Positions 27,195 to 35,588 of a DNA stretch of 64,000 nt are shown here, piece by piece (within the stretch, counting starts at the first letter, position 1; each line of letters begins with the position of its first letter). The notes under the pieces are model-generated. The model worked only from the letters and a program-made list of their open reading frames with translations. It did no database searches and had not been told where the DNA came from. The stretch is from Pseudomonadota bacterium (GTDB taxonomy: Bacteria; Myxococcota_A; UBA796; GCA-2862545): assembly GCA_947505245.1 (NCBI GenBank), contig CANNIZ010000012.1, positions 39,478 through 103,477 of the forward strand, in the 5' to 3' direction. Position numbers and translations under genes: made by a program.

Positions 27195-27244
27195 CGTGAC
27201 GGGGCCCCTGGCCCAGGATACCGCGCGCCCCAGTGGAGCCCAAA

Positions 27245-27676
27245 ATGGGTATGGAATACATCGTTCCGATCTTGCTGTCCCTCGTTTGCCTGTTGGTGAG
27301 CGTGGTCGTCTTCGTCGTATTCGTCGTTGCGATCGTGCTGTTCATGCGACGAGGCGCGACGCCACCGGAAGAGGAACCTGCCAAGATCGAGGCGAAGCCG
27401 CCCGAAAAGGCTGAGAAGCCGAAGGAGAAGGCGCCGCCGCCTGCTCCTCGCCCGAAGCCGCCCGACGAAGACGACGACGCCGCGACGGTGGTAGCGCCGC
27501 CTCCGCCTGGCCTGAAGGACGCGGCCCCGCCGCCACCGCCGCCACCCTCAGCTCCGCCGCCGCCGTCCGCAAAGCCGCCGCCGCCACCGGGCGACAAGCC
27601 GAAGGCGCCGCCACCGCCGGTGCCGCGCAGCTCGGGCGCCACGATCATCGCGTTCGATGATGAGGAAGAGAGCTGA
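27245..27676 (+). CDS. Single-pass membrane protein with Pro-rich cytosolic tail
   Basis: 143 residues from ATG 27245 (GTG 27233 and ATG 27251 are alternatives). One membrane helix (VPILLSLVCLLVSVVVFVVF) is followed by a Glu/Lys/Pro-rich then poly-Pro tail. Two similar short motifs, DDDAATVVAPP and SSGATIIAFDDEEES, sit before and after the Pro run. A Thr followed by aliphatics near acidic residues is a plausible kinase/FHA-type site, and the gene follows a Ser/Thr kinase by 50 bases. No enzymatic domain is present. Role unknown. Confidence 0.7.
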   Translation: MGMEYIVPILLSLVCLLVSVVVFVVFVVAIVLFMRRGATPPEEEPAKIEAKPPEKAEKPKEKAPPPAPRPKPPDEDDDAATVVAPPPPGLKDAAPPPPPPPSAPPPPSAKPPPPPGDKPKAPPPPVPRSSGATIIAFDDEEES

Positions 27677-27684
27677 CCAGCCAG

Positions 27685-28590
27685 TTGGCACCGCTCCGGG
27701 AGCTCGCGATCGTCCGCCTGCAAGGCAACGACGTGCGCCGCTTCTGCAACGGTATGTTCACCAACAACGTGCGCGATCTCCCCGTCGGTGGGGGGCAGCG
27801 CACGGCCGCCTGTGACGCGAAGGGCAAGCTCGTCGGCCTGATGGACCTGTACCTCGCCGAAGAGTCCGTCGTCCGGCTGGTCGTCGAGGGCACGACGTTC
27901 GAAGACTTCGAGGCCCGGTACGCAAAGTACGTCGTGTTCGACGATGTCGCGATCACCGACGAGACCGCGCAGTTCACGGCGTTCACCGTTCAGGGACCGG
28001 ACGCCGCAGCGATCGTACGTGAGGCGGGCCTGCCCGTCCCCGGCGACGGGTTCGCGACGGTCGACGGCGTCGAGGTCCTTCGCCGCAACCGAGGCGCTGG
28101 GTCCGGCTTTGACATCCTCGCGCCGACCGAGCGGGCGGAGGGGCTGCGCGCGCGCCTGAACGCCGCCGGCGCGATTGTCGGGACCTGGGACGACCTCGAG
28201 CGGGCGCGCGTGCGCGCCGGACGCATTCGCTGGCCGATCGACGTGCCGGGGCGTGCGCTCGTCCATGAGCTTGGTTCGCTGAAAGACGAGGTCCTCGCGT
28301 TCGACAAGGGCTGCTACATCGGCCAGGAGGTCGTACACCGCGTGGACGTCATGGGCCAGGTTCGCAAGCACCTCGTCGGGGTGCGGGTCGCCGGGGTCGA
28401 GGCGGTTCCGTCAGGCGCCGAACTGGTCGCCGGAGACGCCGTCGCAGGCGTGCTCACGAGCCCGATCGCCGATGGTGACGACCTGCTCGGGCTCGCCGTC
28501 GTCCGGTCGCCGCTCGACACGCCGGGCACGACGTTCACGGTGGCTGGACGTCCAGCGGTGGTCGTCGCGTTCGCCCATCCGTCCAGCTGA
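27685..28590 (+). CDS. ygfZ: YgfZ/GcvT-like folate-binding protein
   Basis: 301 residues from TTG 27685 (no ATG fits). It carries the YgfZ signature KGCYIGQEVVHR (about 207-218), the N-terminal RLQGNDVRRFCNGMFTNNVR and the GcvT-like fold order. YgfZ uses tetrahydrofolate and helps maintain or repair certain iron-sulfur enzymes. Length is close to the E. coli protein (326). It is 8 bases after the previous gene and probably co-transcribed with it. Confidence 0.87.
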   Translation: MAPLRELAIVRLQGNDVRRFCNGMFTNNVRDLPVGGGQRTAACDAKGKLVGLMDLYLAEESVVRLVVEGTTFEDFEARYAKYVVFDDVAITDETAQFTAFTVQGPDAAAIVREAGLPVPGDGFATVDGVEVLRRNRGAGSGFDILAPTERAEGLRARLNAAGAIVGTWDDLERARVRAGRIRWPIDVPGRALVHELGSLKDEVLAFDKGCYIGQEVVHRVDVMGQVRKHLVGVRVAGVEAVPSGAELVAGDAVAGVLTSPIADGDDLLGLAVVRSPLDTPGTTFTVAGRPAVVVAFAHPSS

Positions 28591-28594
28591 CGCC

Positions 28595-29533
28595 TCAGCG
28601 CCCCGCCCGAAACGCCTCGCCATCGCGCAGCAGGATGCGTTCGCGCAGGCCGACCTCCCCGACGAGCCGCCCGGCGGCCATCGCGTTGGCTGCACCGACC
28701 AGCGTGGCCGTCCTCGACGGGTCCGTCGTCGCGACGACATGTCCGCGCGAGACCTCGAACGCGAACGTCGCCAACCCGCTTCCGACCACGAGCGTCGCGG
28801 CGTCATCCGCCTCGAGAGCGACGACGACGCCGGGCCGACGCAGATCCGCGAGGTCCGTCACCTCGGACGCGACGTCGATCAGCGTGGACCGCCCACCGTC
28901 GATCAGCCAGGTATCTCCATCGTTGGCGGGCCTCGCCGCCGCGACCGACCACGCCTCGGTGGATACGTAGCCGAGCGCCTCGAGCAGCGCGGGAGCGCCG
29001 GGTGTGGGCAGGTCCATGACGGTTCGCGGCGCCGCGGCGGTGGACTCCACGAGCCGGGCCCCAACCACAGCGACGACCGCGTCCCGCCAGCCGAGCTCCG
29101 CCTGTACCGTCGACTCCACCGCGATCCGCTTCGCGAGCGGGTGGTCGAGGTCCAGCGGACCGCCAAGCCAGCGCTCGTGTTCGGCGGAGAGGCGCCGCAG
29201 GTCACCGGCGCGCAGCAGCGCATCAAGCCAATGATCGACATCACCGCGCGTCATCGACGCCGCGCTGCGCTCGAACCGGGGCAGCGCCTCGAGCGGATCG
29301 AGCGCGATGTTCGCCTGGGCGTCGGCGATCGCGAGATCAAGCTCCGCCGACGGTTCCGGCACCGAGAGGGCGCGCTCGACGGCGTGGGTGACCGAGCCCC
29401 GCCGTGAATCGTCAGGCACGCGGCGCCACGCTTGCACCGAGATTCGCAGATCTTCGGCCGCCTCAGCCGCGGTCGGAGCGGCCGGGGGCGACGGTACGGG
29501 TTCGCAGGCCAACAGCGCCATCACAACGATCAT
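28595..29533 (-). CDS. Putative lipoprotein of unknown function
   Basis: 312 residues. The very short signal MIVVMALLAC gives an early lipobox (Cys10). The mature part is alpha-helical and Ala/Asp-rich up to ~130 (ELDLAIADAQANIALDPLEA, TPR-like), then beta-rich with repeated VVxxLEADDAATLVVGSGLA-type segments. No family is recognised. It converges with ygfZ (4-base gap) and diverges from the N-formylglutamate amidohydrolase gene with 21 bases between starts. Confidence 0.7.
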   Translation of the reverse strand: MIVVMALLACEPVPSPPAAPTAAEAAEDLRISVQAWRRVPDDSRRGSVTHAVERALSVPEPSAELDLAIADAQANIALDPLEALPRFERSAASMTRGDVDHWLDALLRAGDLRRLSAEHERWLGGPLDLDHPLAKRIAVESTVQAELGWRDAVVAVVGARLVESTAAAPRTVMDLPTPGAPALLEALGYVSTEAWSVAAARPANDGDTWLIDGGRSTLIDVASEVTDLADLRRPGVVVALEADDAATLVVGSGLATFAFEVSRGHVVATTDPSRTATLVGAANAMAAGRLVGEVGLRERILLRDGEAFRAGR

Positions 29534-29554
29534 TGCGGCGAGTTAGCCCTTCTC

Positions 29555-30298
29555 ATGCGCACCGTCGAGCTTCACGACGCCTTCGAGATCCTGGAGTCCC
29601 GGGGGGGCCTGTTTCCGGCCCTGCTCACCTGCGAACACGCTTCGATGCGGCTTCCAAAGCCCTGGGAGTGGCCGGACCAGGACCGGAGGCTCGTGGGCGA
29701 CCACTGGTCCTGGGACCCCGGCGCGGCCGAGGTGTGCGCCGACCTCGCCCGAGCCGTCGGCGCGTGCGCCGTGTTGTCGCGGTTCACCCGGCTCCTGTGC
29801 GACCCGAACCGCGCCGAAGGCACCGAGAATCTGTTCCGCGACGTCGCGGACGGACTCCCGATCGCCCTCAACGTCGACCTGAAGCCCGACGATCGCGAGC
29901 GACGACTCGCCGGCTACCACCGGCCTTTTCACGCCGCGGTGGACCGCGCCGCCCTCGACCATCCGGGTCGCCTGGTGTTCTCCGTCCACACCTTCAGCCC
30001 GATCTACGAAGGCCAGCGCCGAGCCGTGGAGGTCGCGGTCCTGTACGACCACGCCGAGGACGACCTCGGACACCGGCTCGTCCACGCGCTCGAGCAGCAG
30101 GGCCTGAGGGCGTGGCACAACGAGCCGTGGAGCGGAAAAGACGGGCTGATCTACAGCGCTGCGCGCGCTGCCGCCGCCCACGGGCGCAGGCCGCTCGAGC
30201 TCGAGGTCCGCAACGACCTCGCGACCGATCCGGGCTGGCGCGAGCACGCCCTCCCGCGGATCGCGCGCGCGCTCGAGGCCCTGGTCACGCAACTTTGA
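29555..30298 (+). CDS. N-formylglutamate amidohydrolase family protein
   Basis: 247 residues from ATG 29555; the longer frame upstream runs over the divergent lipoprotein gene. Family motifs: ALLTCEHAS (12 residues after GGLFP), GDHWSWDPGAAEVCADLARA, SRFTRLLCDPNR, LVFSVHTFSPIY and ELEVRNDL. The family (PF05013) hydrolyses N-formyl-L-glutamate or related amides using a zinc ion, the last step of one histidine-degradation branch; no hut genes are near. A role in a different amide hydrolysis is equally possible. Confidence 0.87.
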   Translation: MRTVELHDAFEILESRGGLFPALLTCEHASMRLPKPWEWPDQDRRLVGDHWSWDPGAAEVCADLARAVGACAVLSRFTRLLCDPNRAEGTENLFRDVADGLPIALNVDLKPDDRERRLAGYHRPFHAAVDRAALDHPGRLVFSVHTFSPIYEGQRRAVEVAVLYDHAEDDLGHRLVHALEQQGLRAWHNEPWSGKDGLIYSAARAAAAHGRRPLELEVRNDLATDPGWREHALPRIARALEALVTQL

Positions 30299-30310
30299 GG
30301 GTCGCGCGCC

Positions 30311-31102
30311 CTACGTCGGCGCGCGGTACAGGCGGTCGAGCAGCACCGCGACCTCGCGCAACCGCGGGTCGTTCAGACTGAAGTTGTGCCCGTCGTGGTC
30401 GCTCACGGCGACGGCTGCGCCGAGCGTCGGCACGCGCGTGTAGTGACGAATGTCGTCCCACGGCACGAACGCGGGGCCCTCAGCGAACCGGGCCGCGAAC
30501 CCGCCGGTGAACAGCGCCACCTGGGCGACCCCGTCCACGACCAGCCGCGCGACGAGTCGCTCGGCTGCCGGGACCACCGCCGAGATGTCCGACGGCAAGG
30601 CGAGTTCCGCGTCGGCGGGAACCTTCCAGGACATGCTGCCGAGCGCCGTCGTCACCTCACCCGGGCCGACCGCCCGGCCGCGCCCGATGATTCGCGCGAG
30701 CGTCTCGTCGAGCACCGCTTCGGGGAGTCCGAGGTCGGACGTGAGGCGCGCGAGCAACGTCCGCTCACGGGCAGCGAGGTGGCGGTCGGCCCAGGCGACG
30801 CGCACGGCGAACTCGATCACCGCTCGTCGATCGGCGTCTCCCGGTACGACTGTCGCGAGCGCCTGGAAGTCCGGCGGCGTGGACGCTGCGTCCGCCACCC
30901 ATTCGAGCACCTCGCCAGCGCTCATGTCGGGCAACAGCCGCTCCAGCACGCTGAATTCCGCTTCCTGCACGACCCCGTCGCTGCACGCGACCTGCACGAA
31001 CAGCAGGCGGAGGGCTTTATCCACGGGACCGCCGCCCAGCGGGATGGGCGCCGCGGCGGCTGGATCTTCAAGGACACGCAGGAACGATTCGATTGACGCC
31101 AT
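30311..31102 (-). CDS. TerB-like domain protein
   Basis: 263 residues from ATG 31102 with AAGGAGG upstream. Residues ~40-140 look like the all-helical TerB fold: KALRLLFVQVACSDGVVQEA, then FAVRVAWADRHLAARERTLL with the characteristic acidic residues after each helix. The C-terminal ~100 residues are beta-rich (VTTALGSMSWKVPADAELA; HYTRVPTLGAAVAVSDHDGH) and unassigned. TerB-like proteins are linked to tellurite resistance or membrane stress. No other ter gene is present. Confidence 0.65.
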   Translation of the reverse strand: MASIESFLRVLEDPAAAAPIPLGGGPVDKALRLLFVQVACSDGVVQEAEFSVLERLLPDMSAGEVLEWVADAASTPPDFQALATVVPGDADRRAVIEFAVRVAWADRHLAARERTLLARLTSDLGLPEAVLDETLARIIGRGRAVGPGEVTTALGSMSWKVPADAELALPSDISAVVPAAERLVARLVVDGVAQVALFTGGFAARFAEGPAFVPWDDIRHYTRVPTLGAAVAVSDHDGHNFSLNDPRLREVAVLLDRLYRAPT

Positions 31103-31140
31103 GGAGAGCCTCCTTTGGAGCGCAGGATAGCCGATAGGGG

Positions 31141-31250
31141 TCACGTTCTGGCCTCGCAGCCGATCTCAATCTGGTCGAAGCCGGCGCTCGCCCGCATACC
31201 GACGTCTGCAACGTCGACGATGCATGTTCGTGGCCGTGGTCACACGCACG
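31141..31250 (-). pseudogene. Decayed C-terminal fragment of a paralogue of the 34171-35487 lipoprotein
   Basis: On the minus strand this stretch reads EHASST, then after a frameshift ADVGMRASAGFDQIEIG and a stop. The intact gene at 34171-35487 has EHASSTFVDVGTRSSDGFDQ followed by IEIRSDG. The two DNA stretches (31158-31226 and 34264-34336) share about four of five bases with one indel; 18 bases around tctggtcgaagccg are nearly identical. It is best read as the degraded end of a second copy, with nothing intact upstream. It occupies most of the 205-base gap between the TerB-like gene and the MopE-repeat gene. Confidence 0.6.
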
Positions 31251-31307
31251 TGACGGTCGCGCGTCCTACGAATGCAGGATACCCGCCGGTTCCAAACGGG
31301 AGCCCTC

Positions 31308-34166
31308 ATGCGAAAACACCTGACCCTGATCCTCGCCCTCGGCCTCGCGGCGTGCCGTTCCAAGCAGCCCGACGAGGACGCGGACGGCTTCGACGTGCTC
31401 ACGGACTGCGACGACGCCGACGCGAGCGTAAACCCGGACGCCGCCGAGGTGTGCAACGGCGTGGACGACAACTGCAACGGCCCCGTCGATGACGCTGCGA
31501 CCGACGCGTCGTCGTTCTATGTCGACGCTGACGCGGACACGGTCGGAAACAGCGGCGTGAGCGTCACCGCGTGCGCGGCCCCCGCCGGCTACGTCGCCGA
31601 CGATGGCGACTGCGACGACGCAAACGCCGACATCCACCCCGGCGCGACCGAAGACGACTGCTCCGACCCGATCGACTACAACTGTGACGGCAGCAGCGGC
31701 TTCGCCGACGCCGACGAAGACGGCTGGCCGGCGTGCAACGACTGCGACGACAAGGCCGCCGAGATCAGCCCCGCTGGCGTCGAATCGTGCGACGGCATCG
31801 ACAACAACTGCGACGGCTCGAAAGACGAGGCCGGCGCCCTCGGTGAGCGGACCTTCTACACCGACGCGGACAACGACGGGTTCGGCGACTCGGGCGCGAG
31901 CGTGACCGCGTGCGAACTGCCGGCCGGCGCCGTCGCCAACGCCGATGACTGCGACGACACGAAGGGGACGATCAACCCTGACGCGAGCGAGATCTGCGAC
32001 ACGCTCGACCAGAACTGCAACGCGGTGATCGACGAGGATCCAACCGACGCAAAGACGTACTACCTCGACGCCGACCAGGACGGCGCTGGCGGAAAGGCCA
32101 CCACCGAAGGTTGCGCTGCGCCGACAGGCTACGTCGCGACGAGCACGGACTGCGACGATCTGGACGCGGCGAGCAAGCCAGGCGCGGCGGAGATCTGCGA
32201 CGCGAAGGACAACAACTGTGACGGCGCGGTGCCAGCCAACGAGACGACGCTCGTGTACGCCGACGCCGACGGCGACGGGCACGGAAACGCCTCCGTCGCC
32301 TCGGCCCCTTGTACAGCGCCCACCGGGTACGTCGCGTCGCAGGACGACTGCAACGACGTCTCCGCCGTGACCTACCCCGGCGCGGCCGAGATCTGCGACG
32401 CGAAGGACAACAACTGCGACGGCGCGGTACCAGCGAGCGAAACGACGCCGCTCTACCTTGACGCGGACGGCGATGGCTTCGGCGATCCCAGCGTCACCGG
32501 GAGCGCATGTACGGCACCCTCGAACTTCGTGAAGGACGCGACGGACTGCGACGACACACGCAGCGCCGTGAACCCCGACACGTTCGATCGCCCCGGCAAC
32601 GGGCTCGACGACGACTGCGCCGGCGACGGCGACTGGCACCCCGTCATGTACGCCGTCGATCGCTACTCCGGTGACCTTTGGGCCGTGGACCGCATCACGA
32701 AGCAGCTGCTTTGGACGGCGGACCTCAACCAGGAGAGCATCGACGTCACCGTCGGCCCGGACGGCATGATCTACGCCAGCAACTACAACGGCGGCGGGAT
32801 CCTCAAGGTCGACCCCGCGACCCACGCGGTGACGTCGCTCGTGACCGACCCGACGCTGATGAACCTTCATGGCCTGAACTACGACGTCAGCGCGGATCGC
32901 ATCCTCGCGACCGTTGGGACGGGCACGATCGTCGCCGTCGACCCGAGCTCCGGCGTCCTGTCCACGATCGTGGCAGCCGTCCCCGGCGGCGTGATCGACG
33001 CCTTCCACATGGAAGGCGACGAACGCATCTTCATCACCACGCGGGCGACCCCCGCGCTGGTCGCCTACACGCCCAGCTCCAACTCCCTCGCCACGATCGT
33101 TACGCTGCCGCTTGGACCGAACCTGATCACCGGCTCGCTCGATCGCGGCAAGCTGTTCGTCGCCGGTAATGGCGCGTTCTACGAAATCGACGTCCGCCAC
33201 AAGAGCTACCGGTCGGTCGGGACGACGACGAAGACCATGAGCGGCTCGTGCGGCGATCCCATGGGCACGAACGACCTGTTCTTCGGCGACCACGTCGCGA
33301 GCTTGTGGGGCTTCGACACCGGAACCCGCGCGATCACGGCCTTCAAGGGGGCGCTCGGACAGACCTGGGGCTGCGCGAGCGACGCGCCGCCCGACGCCGA
33401 CAACGACGGCTTTGACAACCGCCTGCTCGGCGGAACCGATTGCAACGACCTGGACGACACGATCAACCCCGGCGTATCGACCGACGTGACCGACGGCGTC
33501 GACCGCAACTGCGACGGCGCGGACGGCCTCGACGCCGATGGCGACGGTTCGGACAGCGTCGCGACGGGCGGTACCGACTGCGACGACACCAGCGCCTCCG
33601 TGTTCCTCGGCACCACCAGCTGCCTCGGCGCCGTGTCGTGCCTGGACATCCTCACGGAAGCCTCCCAGGCGCCGGACGGCGTGTACCAGATCAACCCGCT
33701 AGGCACCGGCAACGTACCCGCGTATTGCGACATGACCGCCGACGGTGGTGGCTGGACGCGCGTGGTCAACGTGCGCGGCAACAGCATCTTCCACGCCGAT
33801 CAGGCCGCGGCTGTCAGCGACGTGTCCATCGCGACCAACGCGGCAAAGCTCTCAGACGCAGCGATCAACGCAATCACCACGGGCCCCTGGCGCTGGGACT
33901 GCGGCACGAGCAAGAACGCGTTCGTCACCAACACGGTCATGACCTGGACGTCGGCCAAGGTGAACACCCTCGCGTGGTCCATGGACAGCGACCGTAACGG
34001 CACATTCGAGTGCACCGCGAACCGCTCCGGGTACGTGTTCTCCGACGCGATCTCGTGTTCGGCCGGCCACACGAACTACGCCGCTCAGGCGGGCGCCTCG
34101 GAGGGCAACGGGTGCTACACCACGGTCAACGGGTGGAACCAGAACGGCCGGCTCTGGGCTCGCTGA
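31308..34166 (+). CDS. MopE-type repeat lipoprotein with propeller and fibrinogen-like C-terminus
   Basis: 952 residues from ATG 31308 (GGGAG upstream; lipobox LGLAAC). Residues ~20-440 hold seven repeats of about 60 residues of the form DCDD...PxAxEICDxxDNNCDG, each separated by YxDADxDGxG segments, as in copper-binding MopE and related myxobacterial surface proteins. Residues ~444-695 form a propeller-like domain (VGPDGMIYASNYNGGGILKV). Two more DCDD/DCND repeats follow, then a C-terminal domain (~778-952) with SQAPDGVYQINP and YCDMTADGGGWTRVVNV. That is the hallmark of fibrinogen-like C-terminal domains. Likely a Ca- or Cu-binding, surface-exposed adhesin or ligand-binding protein. Confidence 0.88.
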   Translation: MRKHLTLILALGLAACRSKQPDEDADGFDVLTDCDDADASVNPDAAEVCNGVDDNCNGPVDDAATDASSFYVDADADTVGNSGVSVTACAAPAGYVADDGDCDDANADIHPGATEDDCSDPIDYNCDGSSGFADADEDGWPACNDCDDKAAEISPAGVESCDGIDNNCDGSKDEAGALGERTFYTDADNDGFGDSGASVTACELPAGAVANADDCDDTKGTINPDASEICDTLDQNCNAVIDEDPTDAKTYYLDADQDGAGGKATTEGCAAPTGYVATSTDCDDLDAASKPGAAEICDAKDNNCDGAVPANETTLVYADADGDGHGNASVASAPCTAPTGYVASQDDCNDVSAVTYPGAAEICDAKDNNCDGAVPASETTPLYLDADGDGFGDPSVTGSACTAPSNFVKDATDCDDTRSAVNPDTFDRPGNGLDDDCAGDGDWHPVMYAVDRYSGDLWAVDRITKQLLWTADLNQESIDVTVGPDGMIYASNYNGGGILKVDPATHAVTSLVTDPTLMNLHGLNYDVSADRILATVGTGTIVAVDPSSGVLSTIVAAVPGGVIDAFHMEGDERIFITTRATPALVAYTPSSNSLATIVTLPLGPNLITGSLDRGKLFVAGNGAFYEIDVRHKSYRSVGTTTKTMSGSCGDPMGTNDLFFGDHVASLWGFDTGTRAITAFKGALGQTWGCASDAPPDADNDGFDNRLLGGTDCNDLDDTINPGVSTDVTDGVDRNCDGADGLDADGDGSDSVATGGTDCDDTSASVFLGTTSCLGAVSCLDILTEASQAPDGVYQINPLGTGNVPAYCDMTADGGGWTRVVNVRGNSIFHADQAAAVSDVSIATNAAKLSDAAINAITTGPWRWDCGTSKNAFVTNTVMTWTSAKVNTLAWSMDSDRNGTFECTANRSGYVFSDAISCSAGHTNYAAQAGASEGNGCYTTVNGWNQNGRLWAR

Positions 34167-34170
34167 ACGC

Positions 34171-35487
34171 TCACATCGGGAGCAGGACGATGTCCAAGAT
34201 GGACACGGCCTGCCGTCCGACGCCAAAACGGAGGTCGTCGATCCGCCACACGACGCGACCGTCGCTGCGGATCTCGATCTGGTCGAAGCCGTCGCTCGAG
34301 CGCGTCCCGACGTCCACGAACGTGGAAGACGCGTGCTCGAGCAGCGGCCCCGGACGCCAATTGTAGAGTTCGTCGCCGAGCTCGCCGTGCGCTCGCCCGT
34401 CCGCGTCGAAGACGCGCCACAGCGCGCGGCCGTCCACCGGATCCACCGCGAACGACAGCGCTCCGCCGCCCTCGCGCGGGTCGAATTCGGCGTCCAACGG
34501 CCAGGTGTTCGGACCGAGGTCGGCCGTCCACAAAGCACCGCGTTCGGGGCTCCACATCACCACCTGCGGGTCGCCGGTGAGCGCCGAGCAATCCCACGGC
34601 GTCACGCCGATCAACGCAGCCGGAGCGCCGTCCTCGTCCACCGACGCGTCGAAGCCCCACGCCCACCAATGGGCGTCGGGGTTGGGGAGGAACGACGCCG
34701 CGTCGTACGAGATGGCGCTCGCCTCACCGTCGTTCAGGTGAACAGATCGCAGATCGCGCACGCCGCGCGCGGTCGCGTCGCAGCTGTACGTGTCGGTGCC
34801 GAGGAACAGCGCGCGCTCGGGATCGGAGGGAAACATCCCGAGGTGCAGCGTGCCGTCCGCGGGGCCGACATCGACGTCCACCGACGCGCGATCGATGTGC
34901 GTGACCCAACGTTCGAGGTCGAAGTGCGCGACCCGTTCGGTCGACATCGTGAGCGCGTCGAGGCGGTAGGCCTCCCAATTCGTGCCCGCGTACCAGCCGT
35001 CCGCGTCGGCCTCGGCGTCGTACGTGTACCAGGGCCGCGCCGTCACGGAGAACTGCCCGGGGCCTGCGGCTGCGAGCGCGAGGTGCTCGTACGTCATGCC
35101 CGACGACAGGGCGGGAACGTCCCACACGACCTGACCCTTCAGATCGATCACGGCGTAGTGCGTCTCGCCGTAGGGGTAGTACGGGACCTCCGCCTGGTCG
35201 GCGTCGCAGTAGGCGTCACACGTGTACCAGCCGTAGGGCACCGTCGTGTAGGCCACCGCGAAGTACACGTCCGGCAGCGAGCCCGGGTCGAGGTGCCCCC
35301 ACCGGCTGTTGTTCGGGGGGTGACCGGGGTGCGGGCCGACGTCGGGCGGGCGATGGCCGACGCCAAAGGCCTCGCCATCGTGCCCGTTGGCGCCGATCAG
35401 GCTGGAGAAACCGCCGTCGCTCACACAGCCCACGAGCGAAAGGCCCGCCGCGGCGAGAGACATCATCAACAAAATCCGGAGGGTCAT
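34171..35487 (-). CDS. Putative lipoprotein of unknown function
   Basis: 438 residues from ATG 35487, with signal TLRILLMMSLAAAGLSLVGC (lipobox LVGC). The mature protein is rich in Trp, Tyr and Asp and built of beta units typical of propellers (HYAVIDLKGQVVWDVPALSS; DPVDGRALWRVFDADGRAHG; IEIRSDGRVVWRIDDLRFG). The repeated VVWDV / ALWRV / VVWRI core resembles PQQ-like or arylsulfotransferase-type propellers. It converges with the MopE-repeat gene (4-base gap). A broken copy of its C-terminus lies at 31141-31250, so this family has duplicated locally. Confidence 0.75.
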   Translation of the reverse strand: MTLRILLMMSLAAAGLSLVGCVSDGGFSSLIGANGHDGEAFGVGHRPPDVGPHPGHPPNNSRWGHLDPGSLPDVYFAVAYTTVPYGWYTCDAYCDADQAEVPYYPYGETHYAVIDLKGQVVWDVPALSSGMTYEHLALAAAGPGQFSVTARPWYTYDAEADADGWYAGTNWEAYRLDALTMSTERVAHFDLERWVTHIDRASVDVDVGPADGTLHLGMFPSDPERALFLGTDTYSCDATARGVRDLRSVHLNDGEASAISYDAASFLPNPDAHWWAWGFDASVDEDGAPAALIGVTPWDCSALTGDPQVVMWSPERGALWTADLGPNTWPLDAEFDPREGGGALSFAVDPVDGRALWRVFDADGRAHGELGDELYNWRPGPLLEHASSTFVDVGTRSSDGFDQIEIRSDGRVVWRIDDLRFGVGRQAVSILDIVLLPM

Positions 35488-35588
35488 AGCGCTACCCGGT
35501 CCGGCCCCGCCCAGACTGTGCACCGTTTGCGGCGGACCGTCAACAACCACGTGCGAGTCCGCTGAGGTAGGGTCACGGTGGAGGGCCG

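Noticed and set aside
31380..32640. The MopE-type repeats as a DNA tandem repeat or CRISPR-like array
   Set aside because: The repetition is at protein level within one coding frame with varied codons and lengths; there are no identical repeats with unique spacers. No CRISPR array was seen anywhere.
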